Source: Agapanthus africanus
Lineage: Eukaryota > Streptophyta > Magnoliopsida > Asparagales > Amaryllidaceae
Assembly (NCBI GenBank): GCA_030015575.1
Contig: JASDDO010000024.1
Span: 215,966,996-216,030,995 of the forward strand
Direction of reading: 5' to 3'
Length of the DNA stretch: 64,000 nt
In this document: positions 43,366 through 55,429 of the stretch, in pieces
How the letters are laid out: every line of letters starts with the position of its first letter
Numbering within the stretch: position 1 is the first letter of the stretch
Notes under the pieces: generated by a model
What the model was told of the DNA's origin: nothing
The model's database searches: none
What the model saw: the letters and a program-made list of their open reading frames with translations, nothing else
Program-made: the position numbers and the translations under genes

Positions 43366-45738
43366 GGTCACGCCCCGCTTCCCAGAGTATGCTAAAGTGG
43401 GCACGTGACATAGCAAACCATGCTACCAGTGGATAGGAAAAATACTTCCACAGTCACATTACGGCTGTGGAGATATCAAGAACAGAAAAGTAAACTAACT
43501 ATCTAGTACATGTCCATAAGTCAGAGTAAAAGAGTCAAGAGATAACAATATGCGGAAGCCAAAGATACAATAAATGAAACACCTGGAGTGAAACTACATA
43601 CCGACAGGAACCTCACCGGTCGTCTAACAGCGACAAAACTCCTACTCAGTCTGCAACAGGGTAGAAGAATCTGGGCCATGCAAAACCCAGACGTCAGCGC
43701 GTCAAGTCATCAAGTAATAACATAATAACAGGCAATGCAAATATAAACATGAATAAAGCAAGGGTAACAATAATATGAATCAGAGCAGTGCAGGGTGATG
43801 TGCAGTGGGTAAACTAAACTATTCTATCAGGTTTTCTGTTCTAAAGTCTTTGAAACCAAATTGATGAATCATCGATGTAACTCAATAGTATCCCGTACAT
43901 ACCCGGGACCACGGCCACAATATTCTCGGCTGCAGCCGAGACATGCCGCTAGGCACAAAACATGAATGTGTACACTCGATAGTATCCCGTACATACCCGG
44001 GACCACGACCATAATATTCTCGGCTAAAACCGAGACATGCCGCTAGGCACAAAACAGGAATGTGTACACTCAGGACAGGTAGTGAACTGTCGAGTTACAA
44101 GTCAGGTTTCACCTTTGATTTCCCCATACCCCCGAGTTATATGTGCAAGTCAAGTCAGGTATCCCGAAATCAAGAAACTAATGCCAACACAGGATCAGGT
44201 AAACAGGTTTGTCTGGATAGACAACAGGAACGGTCCAAGAGTACTACATGTCAGGTTTGTTGGCATTAGACACAAGATCAAGTAACGGATCAGGTCATGG
44301 TACATCATGTCAAGTCAAGCAGTATACGGTACCATGTCGGGTCAATCAATATGTAGGTAGCAAGACAGTTCAAGAAGCAAGCAATATCATAGGTGTACTC
44401 ACAATCGGCTATATAATCAAGCATGGGTATCAACAACATGAGATAAGCAATGAAGTAAGCAATAGGCAGATTCACTGAATTAGGAGCACAGTTGTCAGTT
44501 GTGTCACAGAGATGATTTCAATGTTATGCAAATGTAGTATGGCAATTATGGCCTTTTAATCATGTTAACAAGTTTAAGCACTTTAGAGGTGCAATTATTT
44601 ATATAAAGGTTCAATACAGCTATTACAGGTTAAAATGCATACGAGTGTCCGAATGGAACAAAACTATAGAGATAAATGCTATAAGCTATGTCAATATTAA
44701 AAATATGATTAAACAGGTAAATGTGGTTATTAGGTTCAATTGCAAACTGTTGGTTCCAAGTTTAAAGATAAAATGATATATAACAATATTGTACATGAAA
44801 AAGTGGGAAATTATAATACCAAAGTTAAATTGTGAGTTTTAGGGTGTCATTAATTAAAAGTAAATATTGTTTAGCATGTAGCAAGGGGTACTTGCCTCGA
44901 CGGGTCGCGAATCGAGAAAACGGAACGTGAAACGTCGTCGGGGAAAAACTCGCGATGGGCGCACGGTTCACTGAATGAACCCAAACAACGAACAGTGAAG
45001 CCACACGGGTCGGGGTACCGCACTGGAACGTCGGGACACGTCGTCGACACGGCCGGATTCCGGCGAACTACAGATAACAAGTATAAGAATGGAGAAAAAT
45101 GAGGAATGAAGGAGAAGGAAGAAGAATAAGAAGAAAGAAGAAGAAGAAGGCTTACCGTGCTTGTGCTCTGTGTTTGCAGAGGGGGTGGTGATGTCGACGG
45201 CAAGGGATCGGAGCTCCGGCGAAAAGGTTTGTTTGGAAGAGTTTGGGGTCGGCTCGGGTAGGAGGTGTAGAGAATGGAGAAGAGGAAATGGTTGGGGGGT
45301 GTTGGAGCATTCAGGGGGTGAGAAGGGTGTCGGCGGTGCGGAGGACGACGACGAGAGGCCGCCGGCGATGGGCTCGGTTGGGGCTTGAGGGTGTAGGCGT
45401 GGGCTCGGGTAAACGAAGGAAGAAGGAGGAGGTGGCGAGGAAAGGGAGGCTTGGTTGAGGTGAGGAGGAAGGAGAGTAGGCGATGGAGAAGAGGGCGTCG
45501 GCGTTGGGGCTGCGGCGGCGAAGGGAGACGGCGGTAGGGTTGCATGAGATGGGTTCGGGTTCTCCGGTGAAGGTTGCCGGGGTTGGAGATAGGAGATGAA
45601 GGTGAGGTAGTGGAGAAGAGGATGACGAGGATGATGGCGGGAGGCGACAACGAGGTGATCGTCGGCGGCGAGGGGTGCGCAGCTAGGGTTGCATGGGTTA
45701 ACGTGGGTTGCTGCGTGAAGAAGAAAGAATATAAGAGT

Positions 45739-45774
<36 letters not shown>

Positions 45775-46403
45775 CGGAAGAGAGAGAGAGGAGAGATAGA
45801 GAGAGGAGAGAGATACAGAGACGGGGGAGAGAGTAAAAAGGTGGGGCCCACGGGATGGAGGATCGCGATTGGTTGAGGGGATTAGAGGTTAGGAAAATCT
45901 TTAAAATAAAGATTTATAAATTTTAAGTGAACAGTATTATATTATAAGGTTAAGTAAAATATATGCCGGTTTAAATATATTAAAAATTGGGATTTTGTCG
46001 CAAAGTAAAACATTTCTAAATCGCGCCCGGGTCGGGTCCAAAAATTTGAAATTGAAATAATAGAATTTTAAGCGGGATCCACAAGTGAAAATGAAGTGTT
46101 TTACAATCAAAAAACATACCTCCAAAACGGGCACACGTACATGCGCGTAGCCGTCCAAACTCGCCCGTTTCACTGAACGGGACGAGAACACGACGCACGG
46201 ACGCTACACCGGGGTTAGGGGTGTCAAGTAGGCCAAGATGAATATTTTTAATTTTATTTTAGATGCCATAAATTGTTATATGCAGAAATGAATTTCCCGG
46301 GTAAAATTTACAGTAAATAATAATCAAGCAAGATAAGTGAAATGAGTACCACACTACACTCAAACAGTAACTGAAATTTGTAGCACTGGGCTCGAGTGTT
46401 ACA
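43366..46403 (-). mobile_element. 3' LTR of Tekay copy 2 (3038 bp)
   Basis: Limits GGTCACGCC and GAGTGTTACA on the plus strand. It contains a 94-bp direct duplication starting 43887 and 43981 (AGTATCCCGTACATACCCGG) with an 18-bp perfect palindrome, TCTCGGCTGCAGCCGAGA (43924-43941), and a (GA)n tract at 45740-45772. Confidence 0.92.
44871..45851 (-). other. 326-codon Pro/Ser/Leu-rich frame inside the LTR
   Basis: An open frame covers a pyrimidine-rich part of the LTR, including the (GA)n tract, which gives a Ser-Leu repeat. Low complexity dominates (Pro, Ser, His, Arg). In the other LTR of the same element (52043-53014) the frame is broken into three, and in Tekay copy 1 a similar frame is only 108 codons. 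This argues for compositional absence of stops rather than a protein. It may correspond to the transcribed leader. Confidence 0.25.
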
Positions 46404-46479
46404 TTATACCCAACTACGAAAAGAATTTCGTCCTCGAAATTCCAAGAACAAGATAGGATAAACAAACAAGAAACTACAA

Positions 46480-47290
46480 GAAAAGGTGAGGAAACTTCTG
46501 CCGGATTTCATCTTTTCGTTCCCAAGTGGACTCTCCATGCGAGCGATTACCCCAAGAAACAAGCACAAGAGGGATTACTTTGTTTTTTTAGGAACCTTTT
46601 TCCTTCGATTCACGATTTCAATTGGTCGCTCCTCAAAAGTCAAGTCTTCTCGTACTGTTAGCTCCGAATGATCCAGTACGCGCGTTTCATCTCGAACATA
46701 CCTTTGTAGTTGAGATATGTGAAACACATCGTGCACACTCGCCAAGGACTGCGGTAATGCCAACGACATGATACTTCACCAACACGCTCCAAGATCTCAA
46801 AGGGTCCAACGAATCGAGGACTAAGCTTTCATCGACTTCCAAAACGAATCACCCCTCTAGTCGGTGATATCATCAAGAATACCAATCACCCACGGTGAAC
46901 TCTAGAGGTCTTCTTGACGTGCCTGCCCAACTCTTCTGTCGGTCTTGTGCTGCCTTCAAATGATTTCTGATAGTGTTAACCTTCTCAACTGTCTGCACAA
47001 CCAAATCTGGTCCTAATAATCTCCGTTCACTGACATCGTCCCAACAATCAGGTGAACGGCATTCACGACCATACAAAGCTTCAAACGGAGCCATCTGGAT
47101 AGTTGCCTGAAAACTATTGTTGTAAGAAAACTCCACCAATGTAGATGATCCTCTCAAGAACCCTTGAAGTCCAACATGCATGCTCTCAACATATCCTCTA
47201 GAGTTTGGATCATTCTCTCCGACTGACCATCAGTTTGAGGATGATAAGCTGTGCCAAACTTCAATCGAGTCCCCAAACTTTCCTGTAAAC
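46480..47290 (-). pseudogene. Integrase C-terminus and chromodomain, Tekay copy 2
   Basis: The minus strand reads VEFSYNNSFQATIQMAPFEA and LYGRECRSPDCWDDV (47181-46873), then SVHDVFHISQLQRYVRDETR and LTVREDLTFEERPIEIVNRR (46769-46575). A frame-shifted ESTWERKDEIRQKFPHLF follows, ending near 46485. The last block is the chromodomain tail typical of chromoviruses, which directs integration to heterochromatin in the family. Frameshifts separate the blocks. Confidence 0.85.
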
Positions 47291-47957
47291 TCCGCTAAAA
47301 GTGTGATAAGAACTGAGTGTCCCGATCGGACACAATGCTCACCGGTACTCCATGCAATCTTACAATCTCCTGCATGTACCGCTCCGCCAAAGTCTCTGTT
47401 GACTGACCAACCCGAAAAGGAATAAAGTGAGCTATCTTGGTCAATCGATCAACAATCACCCATACAATATTGCTGCCTTTTGGACTTCGCGATAAAGCCG
47501 TCACGAAATCCATGGCTATATGTTCCCACTCCCACTGAGGAATTGGAAGTGGTTGCAATAAACCAGCAACCCTTTGATGTTCAGCCATAACTTGCTGACA
47601 CATCAAGCACTTAGCCACAAAGCGAGCAATCTCCCGTTTCATGCCTTCCCACCAGAGATGCCGTCGAATATCTCGGTACATCTTTCTGCCTCCTGGATGT
47701 ATAGAATAAGCTGAACTGTGTGCCTCCTTCATAAGCTCTTCACGAATACCTCCCTTTGGCACACACAAACGGCTACCACGCCTCAACGAACCATTTTCGT
47801 GGATCAATAAATCTGTTCGTAGTCCGGCTTCAACCTGTCCTCGAAACTTTTGCAGTCTAGGGTCATGTGATTGTGCTGCTTTAATATTCTCGATCAACGA
47901 TGACTGTACTTGCAGCTGCATCAACTGTCCCGTAGAATGCGGTAGCACAACCTCCAA
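47291..47957 (-). pseudogene. Integrase finger and core, Tekay copy 2
   Basis: A 220-codon open frame. The finger is complete (HSSAYSIHPGGRKMYRDIRR with the His pair, CLMCQQVMAEH with both Cys). The core has AMDFVTALSRSPKGSNIVWV (first Asp) and VSIVSDRDTQF (second Asp). A stop interrupts at LSHF*RSLQE near 47295; in the same frame the Glu follows in DGQSERMIQ. One nonsense codon separates the catalytic residues. Confidence 0.87.
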
Positions 47958-48059
47958 GTCAAATCTTCAAAAATCTGCAACGATCTCCTTCTGCGTAGTT
48001 AACACCTGAATTGCTGGTAACCGACTAAGCGCATCCGGCACAACGTTAACCTTCCCCGG

Positions 48060-48641
48060 ATGGTACTTAAGATCAGGATCATAGTCAGCCATCAGCTCCA
48101 ACTATCTACGCTGCCTCACATTAAGCTCCTTCTGTGTGAACACATACTTCAAGCTCTTATGATCGGTAAAAACTTCGACCCTTTCGCCCAAAAGGTAGTG
48201 TCTCCAAATCTTCAAAGCGAAAATCACAGCCGCAGGTTCCAAGTCATGAGTTGGATAATTCTTCTCATGGGTCTTCAACTATCTCGATCCGTACGCTACA
48301 ACCTTCCCATGCTGCATCAAAACACATCCCAATCCTTTTCCAGATGCGTCGCTGTGAAACACCAATCCTCCGGAATTGTCGGGCACGGTCAGAATAGGGG
48401 CGGTTATCAACTTCTGCTTCAACATCTCAAAAGCTAACGCGCATTTATCCGTCCACACGAAAGGTACCTCCTTACGCGTAGGCTTGGTCAACGGCTCTGC
48501 CAGACGAGCAAAGTTCTCTACAAATCTCCTGTAATATCCGGCGAGACCAAGAAAACTTCTTATGTCCGCAACATTCTTTGGAATCGGCCAATCGAACTGC
48601 TGCAATCTTTTCTGGATTGACGGCAATTCCATTGCCAACAT
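48060..48641 (-). pseudogene. RNase H, Tekay copy 2
   Basis: The minus strand holds [20 protein letters not shown] (RT-RNase H connection), [20 protein letters not shown], then [20 protein letters not shown] with the first catalytic Asp, VVAYGSR and a stop. Later blocks to about 48060 ([29 protein letters not shown] and DYDPDLKYHPGKVNVVPDA) are in broken frames. Confidence 0.82.
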
Positions 48642-49430
48642 GCCCCAAAAACTTTACTTCTTCCAGCCAAAACTCGCACTTACTCATCTTCGCAAATAAC
48701 TTCTCTTGTCTCAACGTTTGCAGTGAGATCTTCAAATGCTCAGCATGCTCTTCAAAACTCTTCGAGTAAACCAGAATATCGTCAATGAACACCACAATAA
48801 ACTAGGCCAAGAATGATGAAAAGATTCGGTTCATCAAGTCCATGAATACTGCCAGCGCATTTGTTACTCCGAAGGGCATCACTAAGTATTCTTAATGTCC
48901 ATACCGAGTTCGAAATGCCGGCTTGCAAATACCTTCTACTTTCACTCGAACCTGATGATATCCGGATCGCAAATCCAGCTTCGAGAATACCCTCGCGCCA
49001 CTAAAAAGTTCTCCAATGCGAGGGATAGGGTACTTGTTATTAATAGTCACCCGGTTTAATTCTCGATAGTCGATGCACATCCTTCTTGTGCCATCCTTCT
49101 TCTTTTTCTTTACTAGAAGAACTGGAGCTCCCCAAGGCGAGTTACTGCTTCGAATCCAACCATTTTCAAGCAATTCAGCAACCTGTTTCTTGACTTCTTC
49201 CAACTCTACTGGTGTCATTGGATAATACGCTTCGGATACTGGCGCTGCACCAGGAATAAGATCAATTGTGAACTCTACGTCTTACTTCGGCGGTAAACCC
49301 GATATATCTTCAAACACGTCCATAAAATCGCGAACAACAGCCGGCTCTTCACTTTCATCACTTCCATTGATGCAAGAATATTGTTTGTCGGCTTAGCCCT
49401 AAACTCGACTGGCCCGACAGAACTGCTTCC
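48642..49430 (-). pseudogene. Reverse transcriptase, Tekay copy 2
   Basis: Blocks in order: [99 protein letters not shown], a stop near 48893, the VMPFGVTNAL region, and catalytic [15 protein letters not shown] (48795 onward). Two extra Lys codons sit in the KKKDGTRR motif, and the fourth RT block lacks EQF after GEL. No protease is present upstream: sequence jumps from gag to the protease-RT linker near 49430. Confidence 0.85.
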
Positions 49431-49439
49431 TTACCGCAA

Positions 49440-50105
49440 CTGCTGTCTGCTGCAAACTCCCCTTCATCCCAGATAAACTCTGCTGCTCTCGGCTGCCGCA
49501 AGTACTTGTGAGAAAGTGGTCAAACCCAGGGAGACATCTGCCTCTGGATGTCTACGTCCAAGCTACGTATGAACCTCCGTGCTCTGTCTGCATCATTGGC
49601 AACTAAAGGTCCAGCGAAACTACTGAGTCTTGTCCACTCTGCTTCCTGCACATCTACGAGTGCTCCCTTCTGCTTTGGCCCGATAAAATTCTCTTCCATT
49701 TTCTCCCGTGCAGTCCGCGGGAAGAACTTCTCCAAGTAACTTCTTTGAAAAAAAATCCGTCCGCTTGATCGACTTGGGCAAGCGGTTCTCTTCCACAAGC
49801 CACCATTCTCGGGCGTAGTCCACTAACTGAATGCGTACCACATCAACTCTCTTCTCATCTGGAATCTGTGCCTCAACAAGAAAATTCTCTGTGTCAACTA
49901 GCCACTGCTCTGCTGGCAACGGCTCCACCAAACCAGTAAATGTAGACGGACCCAAACGTCTGAAATCTGCTACTGTCCCTACTCGGTCGACTGGTTTAGC
50001 TCCAGTATTGTTCACAGACTGCTGAACGATCTGCAAACCTTCCTGAAACGAGTCCGCTTGTTCCTGGATCAACTCGGTCCGTCTATTTTGATTCTCCAGC
50101 ATTCC
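49440..50105 (-). pseudogene. Gag (capsid part), Tekay copy 2
   Basis: The minus strand from 50102 reads MLENQNRRTELIQEQADSFQ, DFRRLGPSTFTGLVEPLPAE, QWLVDTENFLVEAQIPDEKR and QLVDYAREWW, then FFQRSYLEKFFPRTAREKME and EWTRLSSFAGPLVANDADRA in a shifted frame, ending DIQRQMSPWV. These are the plant retrotransposon gag blocks. The zinc knuckle and everything up to the protease-RT linker are deleted, so the protein could neither bind RNA normally nor be processed. Confidence 0.85.
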
Positions 50106-50514
50106 CTGGTTACTCCAAGCATGGCGACTTCGTCCACATGCCTTTGGTACGTCTTCAAGTTTTTACCGGGCATACCAAACACCCAACATTTGCATGATGA
50201 TAGATTCGAAATATAGATCAAGGCTAGAACTCCAAGATACTTAAATAGAGTGCCACATTGTAACTATGCCGCGGTATCATAGCCACAATTACATAACTCC
50301 ATCCAAGTCGCCCAAGTCCTAGAGATAACAAGGAATCAGGTTTCGAGTCGATATGCAAAGGAAGTTTGCACATCGTAAAAGATATAATCAGGAAGAATGT
50401 GATTCAAGAATGGTAAAATGGCAAGGTGGCATGACATGTTTCCTAAACACGGGTATTCTGATTCATGTATTGGGTACAATACCCAACTACAAAAGAATCA
50501 ACCCGACTATCCAA

Positions 50515-50529
50515 TGGGCTCTAATACCA
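50515..50529 (-). other. Primer-binding site of Tekay copy 2
   Basis: The minus strand reads TGGTATTAGAGCCCA, one base from the iMet-type TGGTATCAGAGC, 9 bp from the LTR edge at 50539. Confidence 0.85.
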
Positions 50530-50538
50530 AAAGAACCA

Positions 50539-53500
50539 TGTCACGCCCCGCTTCCTAGAGTACGCTAAAGTGGGCACATGACATAGCCAACCATGCTACC
50601 TGTGGATAGGAAAAATCCTTCCACAGTCACATTACGGCTGTGGAGATATCAAGAACAGAAAAGTAAACTAACTATCTAGTACATGTCCATAAGCCAGAGT
50701 AAAAGAGTCAAGAGATAACAATATACGGAAGCCAAAGATACAATAAATGAAACACCTGGAGTGAAACTACATACCGACAGGAACCTCACCGCTCATCTAA
50801 CAGCGGCAAACTCCTACTCAGTCTGCAACAGGGCAGAAGAATCTGGGCCATACAAAACCCAGACGTCAGCGCGTCAAGTCATTAAGTAATAACATAATAA
50901 CAGGCAATGCAAATATAAACATGAATAAAGCAAGGGTAACAATAATATGAATCAGAGCAGTGCAGGGTGGTGTGCAGTGGGTAAACTAAACTGTTCTATC
51001 AGGTTTTCTGTTCTAAAGTCTTTGAAACCAAATTGATGAATCATCGATGTAACTCAATAGTATCCCGTACATACCCGGGACCACGGCCACAATATTCTCG
51101 GCTGCAGCCGAGACATGCCGCTAGGCACAAAACAGGAATGTGTATACTCGATAGTATCCCGTACATACCCGGGACCACGGCCATAATATTCTCGGCTAAA
51201 ACCGAGACATGCCGCTAGGCACAAAACAGGAATGTGTACACTCAGGACAGGTAGTGAACTGTCGAGTTACAAGTCAGGTTTCACCTTTGATTTCCCCATA
51301 CCCCCAAGTTATATGTGCAAGTCAAGTCAGGTATCCCGAAATCAAGAAACTAATGCCAACACAGGATCAGGTAAACAGGTTTGTCTGGATAGACAACAGG
51401 AACGGTCCAAGAGGACTACATGTCAGGTTTGTTGGCATTAGACACAAGATCAGGTAACGGATCAGATCATGGTACATCATGTTAAGTCAAGCAGTATACG
51501 GTACCATGTCGGGTCAATCAATGTGTAGGTAGCAAGACAGTTCAAGAAGCAAGCAATATCATAGGTGTACTCACAATCGGCTATATAATCAAGCATGGGT
51601 ATCAACAACATGAGATAAGCAATGAAGTAAGCAATAGGCAGATTCACTGAATTAGCAGCACAGTTGTCAGTTGTGTCACAGAGATGATTTCAATGTTATG
51701 CGAATGTAGTATGGCAATTATGGTCTTTTAATCATGTTAACAAGTTTAAGCACTTTAGAGGTGCAATTATTTATATAAAGGTTCAATACAGCTATTACAG
51801 GTTAAAATGCATACGAGTGTCTGAATGGAACAAAACTATAGAGATAAATGCCATAAGCTATGTCAATATTAAAAATGTGATTAAACAGGTAAATGTGGTT
51901 ATTAGGTTCAATTGCAAACTGTAGGTTCCAAGTTTAAAGATAAAATGATATATAACAATATTGTACATGAAAAAGTGGGAAATTATAATACCAAAGTTAA
52001 ATTGCGGGTTTTAGTGTGTCATTAATTAAAATTAAATATTGTTTAGCATGTAGCAAGGGGTACTTGCCTCGACGGGTCGCGAATCGGGAAAACAGAACGT
52101 GAAACATCGTCGGGGAAAAACTCGCGACGGGCGCACGGTTCACGGAATGAACCCAAACAACGAACAGTGAAGCCACACGGGTCGGGGTACCGCGCTGGAA
52201 CGTCGGGACACGTCGCCGGCACGGCCGGATTCCGGCGAACTACAGATAACAAGAATTCAAGAATGGAGAAAAATGAGGAATGAAGGAGAAGGAAGAAGAA
52301 TGAGAAGAAAGAAGAAGAAGAAGAAGGCTTACCGTGCTTGTGCTCTGTGTTTGCAGAGGGGGTGGTGATGTCGACGGCAAGGGATCGGAGCTCCGGCGAA
52401 AAGGTTTGTTTGGAAGAGTTTGGGGTCGGCTCGGGTAGGAGGTGTAGAGAATGGAGAAGAGGAGATGGTTGGGGGGTGTTGGAGCGTTCAGGGGGTGAGA
52501 AGGGTGACGGCGGTGCGGAGGGCGACGACAAGAGGCCGCCGGCGATGGGCTCGGTTGGGGCTTGAGGGTGCAGGCGTGGGCTCGGGTAAACGAAGGAAGA
52601 AGGAGGAGGTGGCGAAGAGAGGGAGGCTCGGTTGAGGTGAGGAGGAAGGAGAGTAGGCGATGGTGAAGAAGGCGTCGGCGTTGGGGCTGCGGCGGTGAAG
52701 GGAGACGGCGGTAGGGTTGCATGAGATGGGTGGGTTCTCCGGTGAAGGTTGCCGGGGTTGGAGATAGGAGATGAAGGTGAGATGGTGGAGAAGAGGATGA
52801 CGAGGATGATGGCGGGAGGCGACGACTAGGTGATCGTCGGCGGCGAGGGGTGCGCGGCTAGGGTTGCATGGGTTAACGTGGGTTGCTGCGTGAAGAAGAA
52901 AGAATATAAGAGTGGGAGAGAGAGAGATATATACGGAAGAGAGAAAGAGAAGAGAGAGATACAGAGAGGAGAGAGATAGAGAGACGGGGGGGAGAGTAAA
53001 AAGGTGGGGCCCACGGGATGGAGGATCGCGATTGGTTGAGGGGATTAGAGGTTAGGAAAATCTTTAAAATAAAGATATGTAAATTTTAAGTGAACAGTAT
53101 TATATTATAAGGTTAAGGAAAATATATGCCAGTTTAAATATATTAAAAATTGGGATTTTGGCGCAAAGTAAAACATTTCCAAATCGCGTCCGGGTCGGAT
53201 CCAAAAATTTGAAATTTAAATAATAGAATTTTAAGCGGGATCCAAAAGTGAAAATGAAGTGTTTTACAATCAAAAAGCATACCCCCAAAACGGACACACG
53301 TACGTGCGCGTAGCCGTCCAAACTCGCCCGTTTCGCTGAACGAGACGAGCACACGACGCACGGACGCTACAACGGGGTTAGGGGTGTCAAGTAAGCCAAG
53401 ATGAATATTTTTAATTTTATTTTAGATGCCATAAATTGTTATATGCAGAAATGAATTTCCCGGGTAAAATTTACAGTAAATAATAATCAAGCAAGATAAG

Positions 53501-53566
53501 TGAAATGAGTACCACACTACGCTCAAACAGTAACTGAAATTAGTAACACTGGGCTCAGGTGTTACA
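50539..53566 (-). mobile_element. 5' LTR of Tekay copy 2 (3028 bp)
   Basis: Limits TGTCACGCCC and CAGGTGTTACA. It matches 43366-46403 along its whole length, with the same 94-bp duplication (51059 and 51153). A shorter (GA)n tract (near 52915-52980) and scattered substitutions distinguish it. Confidence 0.93.
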
Positions 53567-53689
53567 CTTTTTTCCACCCATATCATACTGTTATGACATG
53601 AGTCACTCTCCCACTCTCTCTCTTTCTCTCATGTGTGTGTGTCACACATATAAAAGAGATGGTAGACCCCACCATTTATTAAGTATAAT

Positions 53690-53806
53690 AAATAATATAT
53701 ATATATATATATACACACACACATACATACATACATACATATATGTATATTTATTTACACATAATATAAAATGGTAGGAATTAATATATATATATATATA
53801 TATATT
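53690..53806 (+). repeat. Compound microsatellite (TA)n-(CA)n-(CATA)n
   Basis: ATATAT, ACACACAC and four to five CATA units lie around 53695-53745, and (AT)n at about 53785-53806, inside the split copia-type LTR. The counterpart in the LTR at 56802-58839 has only a short TATATATGTATTTATATATA near 57986. Confidence 0.85.
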
Positions 53807-55204
53807 AAATAAGTATTAATACATGTATCCCATACACGTATACATCATGTATCACATACTCAAAATGCTATCAATATTTTCTCAGTATCATATACTGTAG
53901 AAAGTGTGTGTATCATATACACTATACTAAAAGCCGCATTATCTATATGGTTACCAAGTCAATACTATAATTGATATTCTTGCTTTTAAACCGGCTAGTA
54001 TAACAGTCGTCCGATTAAACGCGTATATCTAATATACATGTTTTTATAAAACTCTTGCAGGTATACTTATACGCACATTACATCGCGTTTTGCCCGGGTA
54101 GACACTTTTGTTGCGGGACTCCAAAGACCTGTCCATACGCTGGCAGTAAGTTATACAGGATCACATCCAATTGAATCTGAAACACTTTCAGATTCAACCC
54201 CCTTTCGGGTTAACCCACAAGCTCGTTGGTGGCACTAGCTGTACGTAACGGCTATCCAGGTGTGACTAAGATAAAGGCAGGTCGACCAGTGAACTCATCC
54301 AGACCCGACAAAGTCTATAAGTGACAGTCACTGTATAGTCCAGTCTCTTCGTCAAAAAATATCACATAACGGGTCGGAGGGTGGAATCTGTCAGACCCCC
54401 AATAACCCGATAAGTCGTGCTGACAGAGGACTCATAATCAAAGAGATACAACTGGTAACACTTACCAGTTCATCTCTACTGCCGTTGACACGGACTTCTG
54501 GCTATATTCGTGTCCTGCACAGTACAATATCGACTCCCAATACCGAGTGTGACGAATTGCCTTGACCACTCACTGCCTCCATGTGCTTCGGAACTGTACC
54601 CGACTAAAACCTGTTTGCACGACTCAGTAGAGCCATGGTAGGGTAGTAATCTAAGTACAGTGGCAACACACACAAGACACTATGGCAATCTCAGGTGTAG
54701 GGACTACCATGTACTCATGTCACCAGAGAACTACTATCTGACATTGGTATAATACTATCTACTAGTTCTCAGCGAGTCCGTCCAGTATAACTCATCCAAT
54801 GAGCACCTGTATACAATCAACGATGTCAAACACCAATGGCTATGGGATCAGCCATCGTCCAGTACAGGGTCATGAAACGTATACACCAGTCTAAACTAGA
54901 GTACCGATGTCCAGTCTCGATACACCTACAACTAGGGACATTTAAGTATGTGATTATAAACTACCAAGCCCCACCAGTATGATCCTTATCACAATTCTGG
55001 TAGTCAAGATAAGATCATATTGGTTTTATCTCATGTATTATCGATACGTGATAACTAGTAACACGTATATACATGACAGATAAAAACAAACTAGATAGCA
55101 TACTATCATCTCGAGTAAGATTGTTCTCTGTATAGGTCCTCATGAATTCCGTAATTGCATTCCTATAATTACGATAATTGCCTTGAGGGCGCCTATATCC
55201 AACA

Positions 55205-55429
55205 ATCCGGTCATTCAATGTAGAGCCGGCGGGTAGCTTCCTGCCCGTCAAGCAATGACCCGCCCTTCACTCAAATAAATGAAGCTCGGATGTGCCTATA
55301 GGCAGCCGACCAAAGCCCTCATCACGAGGCCGCCGGGCAGCTTCCTGCTCGGCCGATCTACAGCGGGGTAGCTTCCTGCCCAATAATACCGTGGATCCAA
55401 AGCCCTCATCACGAGGCCACCAAGCAGCT
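55205..55429 (-). repeat. Tat-type 3'-region repeats, inverted
   Basis: AAAGCCCTCATCACGAGGCC occurs at about 55308 and 55398, and GGGTAGCTTCCTGCCC-like words recur. Their reverse complement matches the 86-bp array at 18846-19225 (GGTGAGGGCTTTGGATC, GCCGGGCAGGAGG). The orientation fits the plus-strand Tat copy 2 whose gag ends at 42890. Confidence 0.7.

Larger units (their letters stand above)
43366..53566 (-). mobile_element. Complete Tekay-type chromovirus (copy 2)
   Basis: LTRs 43366-46403 and 50539-53566 are flanked by a perfect CTTTT duplication (43361-43365 and 53567-53571). The first base of the left LTR has changed from T to G (GGTCACGCC against TGTCACGCC). The internal region is only 4.1 kb and, on the minus strand, holds primer site, gag, RT, RNase H, integrase and chromodomain remnants. 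The gag zinc knuckle and protease are deleted. The LTRs are very similar over long stretches, so the insertion is fairly young despite the ruined genes. Confidence 0.93.
42891..55204 (-). mobile_element. Copia-type solo LTR, split by Tekay copy 2
   Basis: The two pieces, 42891-43365 and 53567-55204, join across the Tekay insertion to an LTR of about 2.1 kb. On the minus strand it starts TGTTGGATATAGGCGCCCTC and ends CCCCGTCCAGTTACA. The start block matches, inverted, the LTR at 56802-58839 (GCCCTCAAGGCAATTATCGT; TAACGGCTATCCAGGT). Flanks ATCCA (42886-42890) and ATCCG (55205-55209) could be a 5-bp duplication with one mismatch. No internal region or primer site accompanies it, so it is a solo LTR. 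The copia assignment rests on the related LTR and its iMet primer site. Confidence 0.65.

Noticed and set aside
45161..45876. Plus-strand ORFs in the purine-rich LTR segment
   Set aside because: Gly/Arg/Glu-rich readings of the same low-complexity stretch; broken in the partner LTR.
49520..49739. Plus-strand ORF overlapping gag
   Set aside because: Antisense shadow of the gag capsid region.
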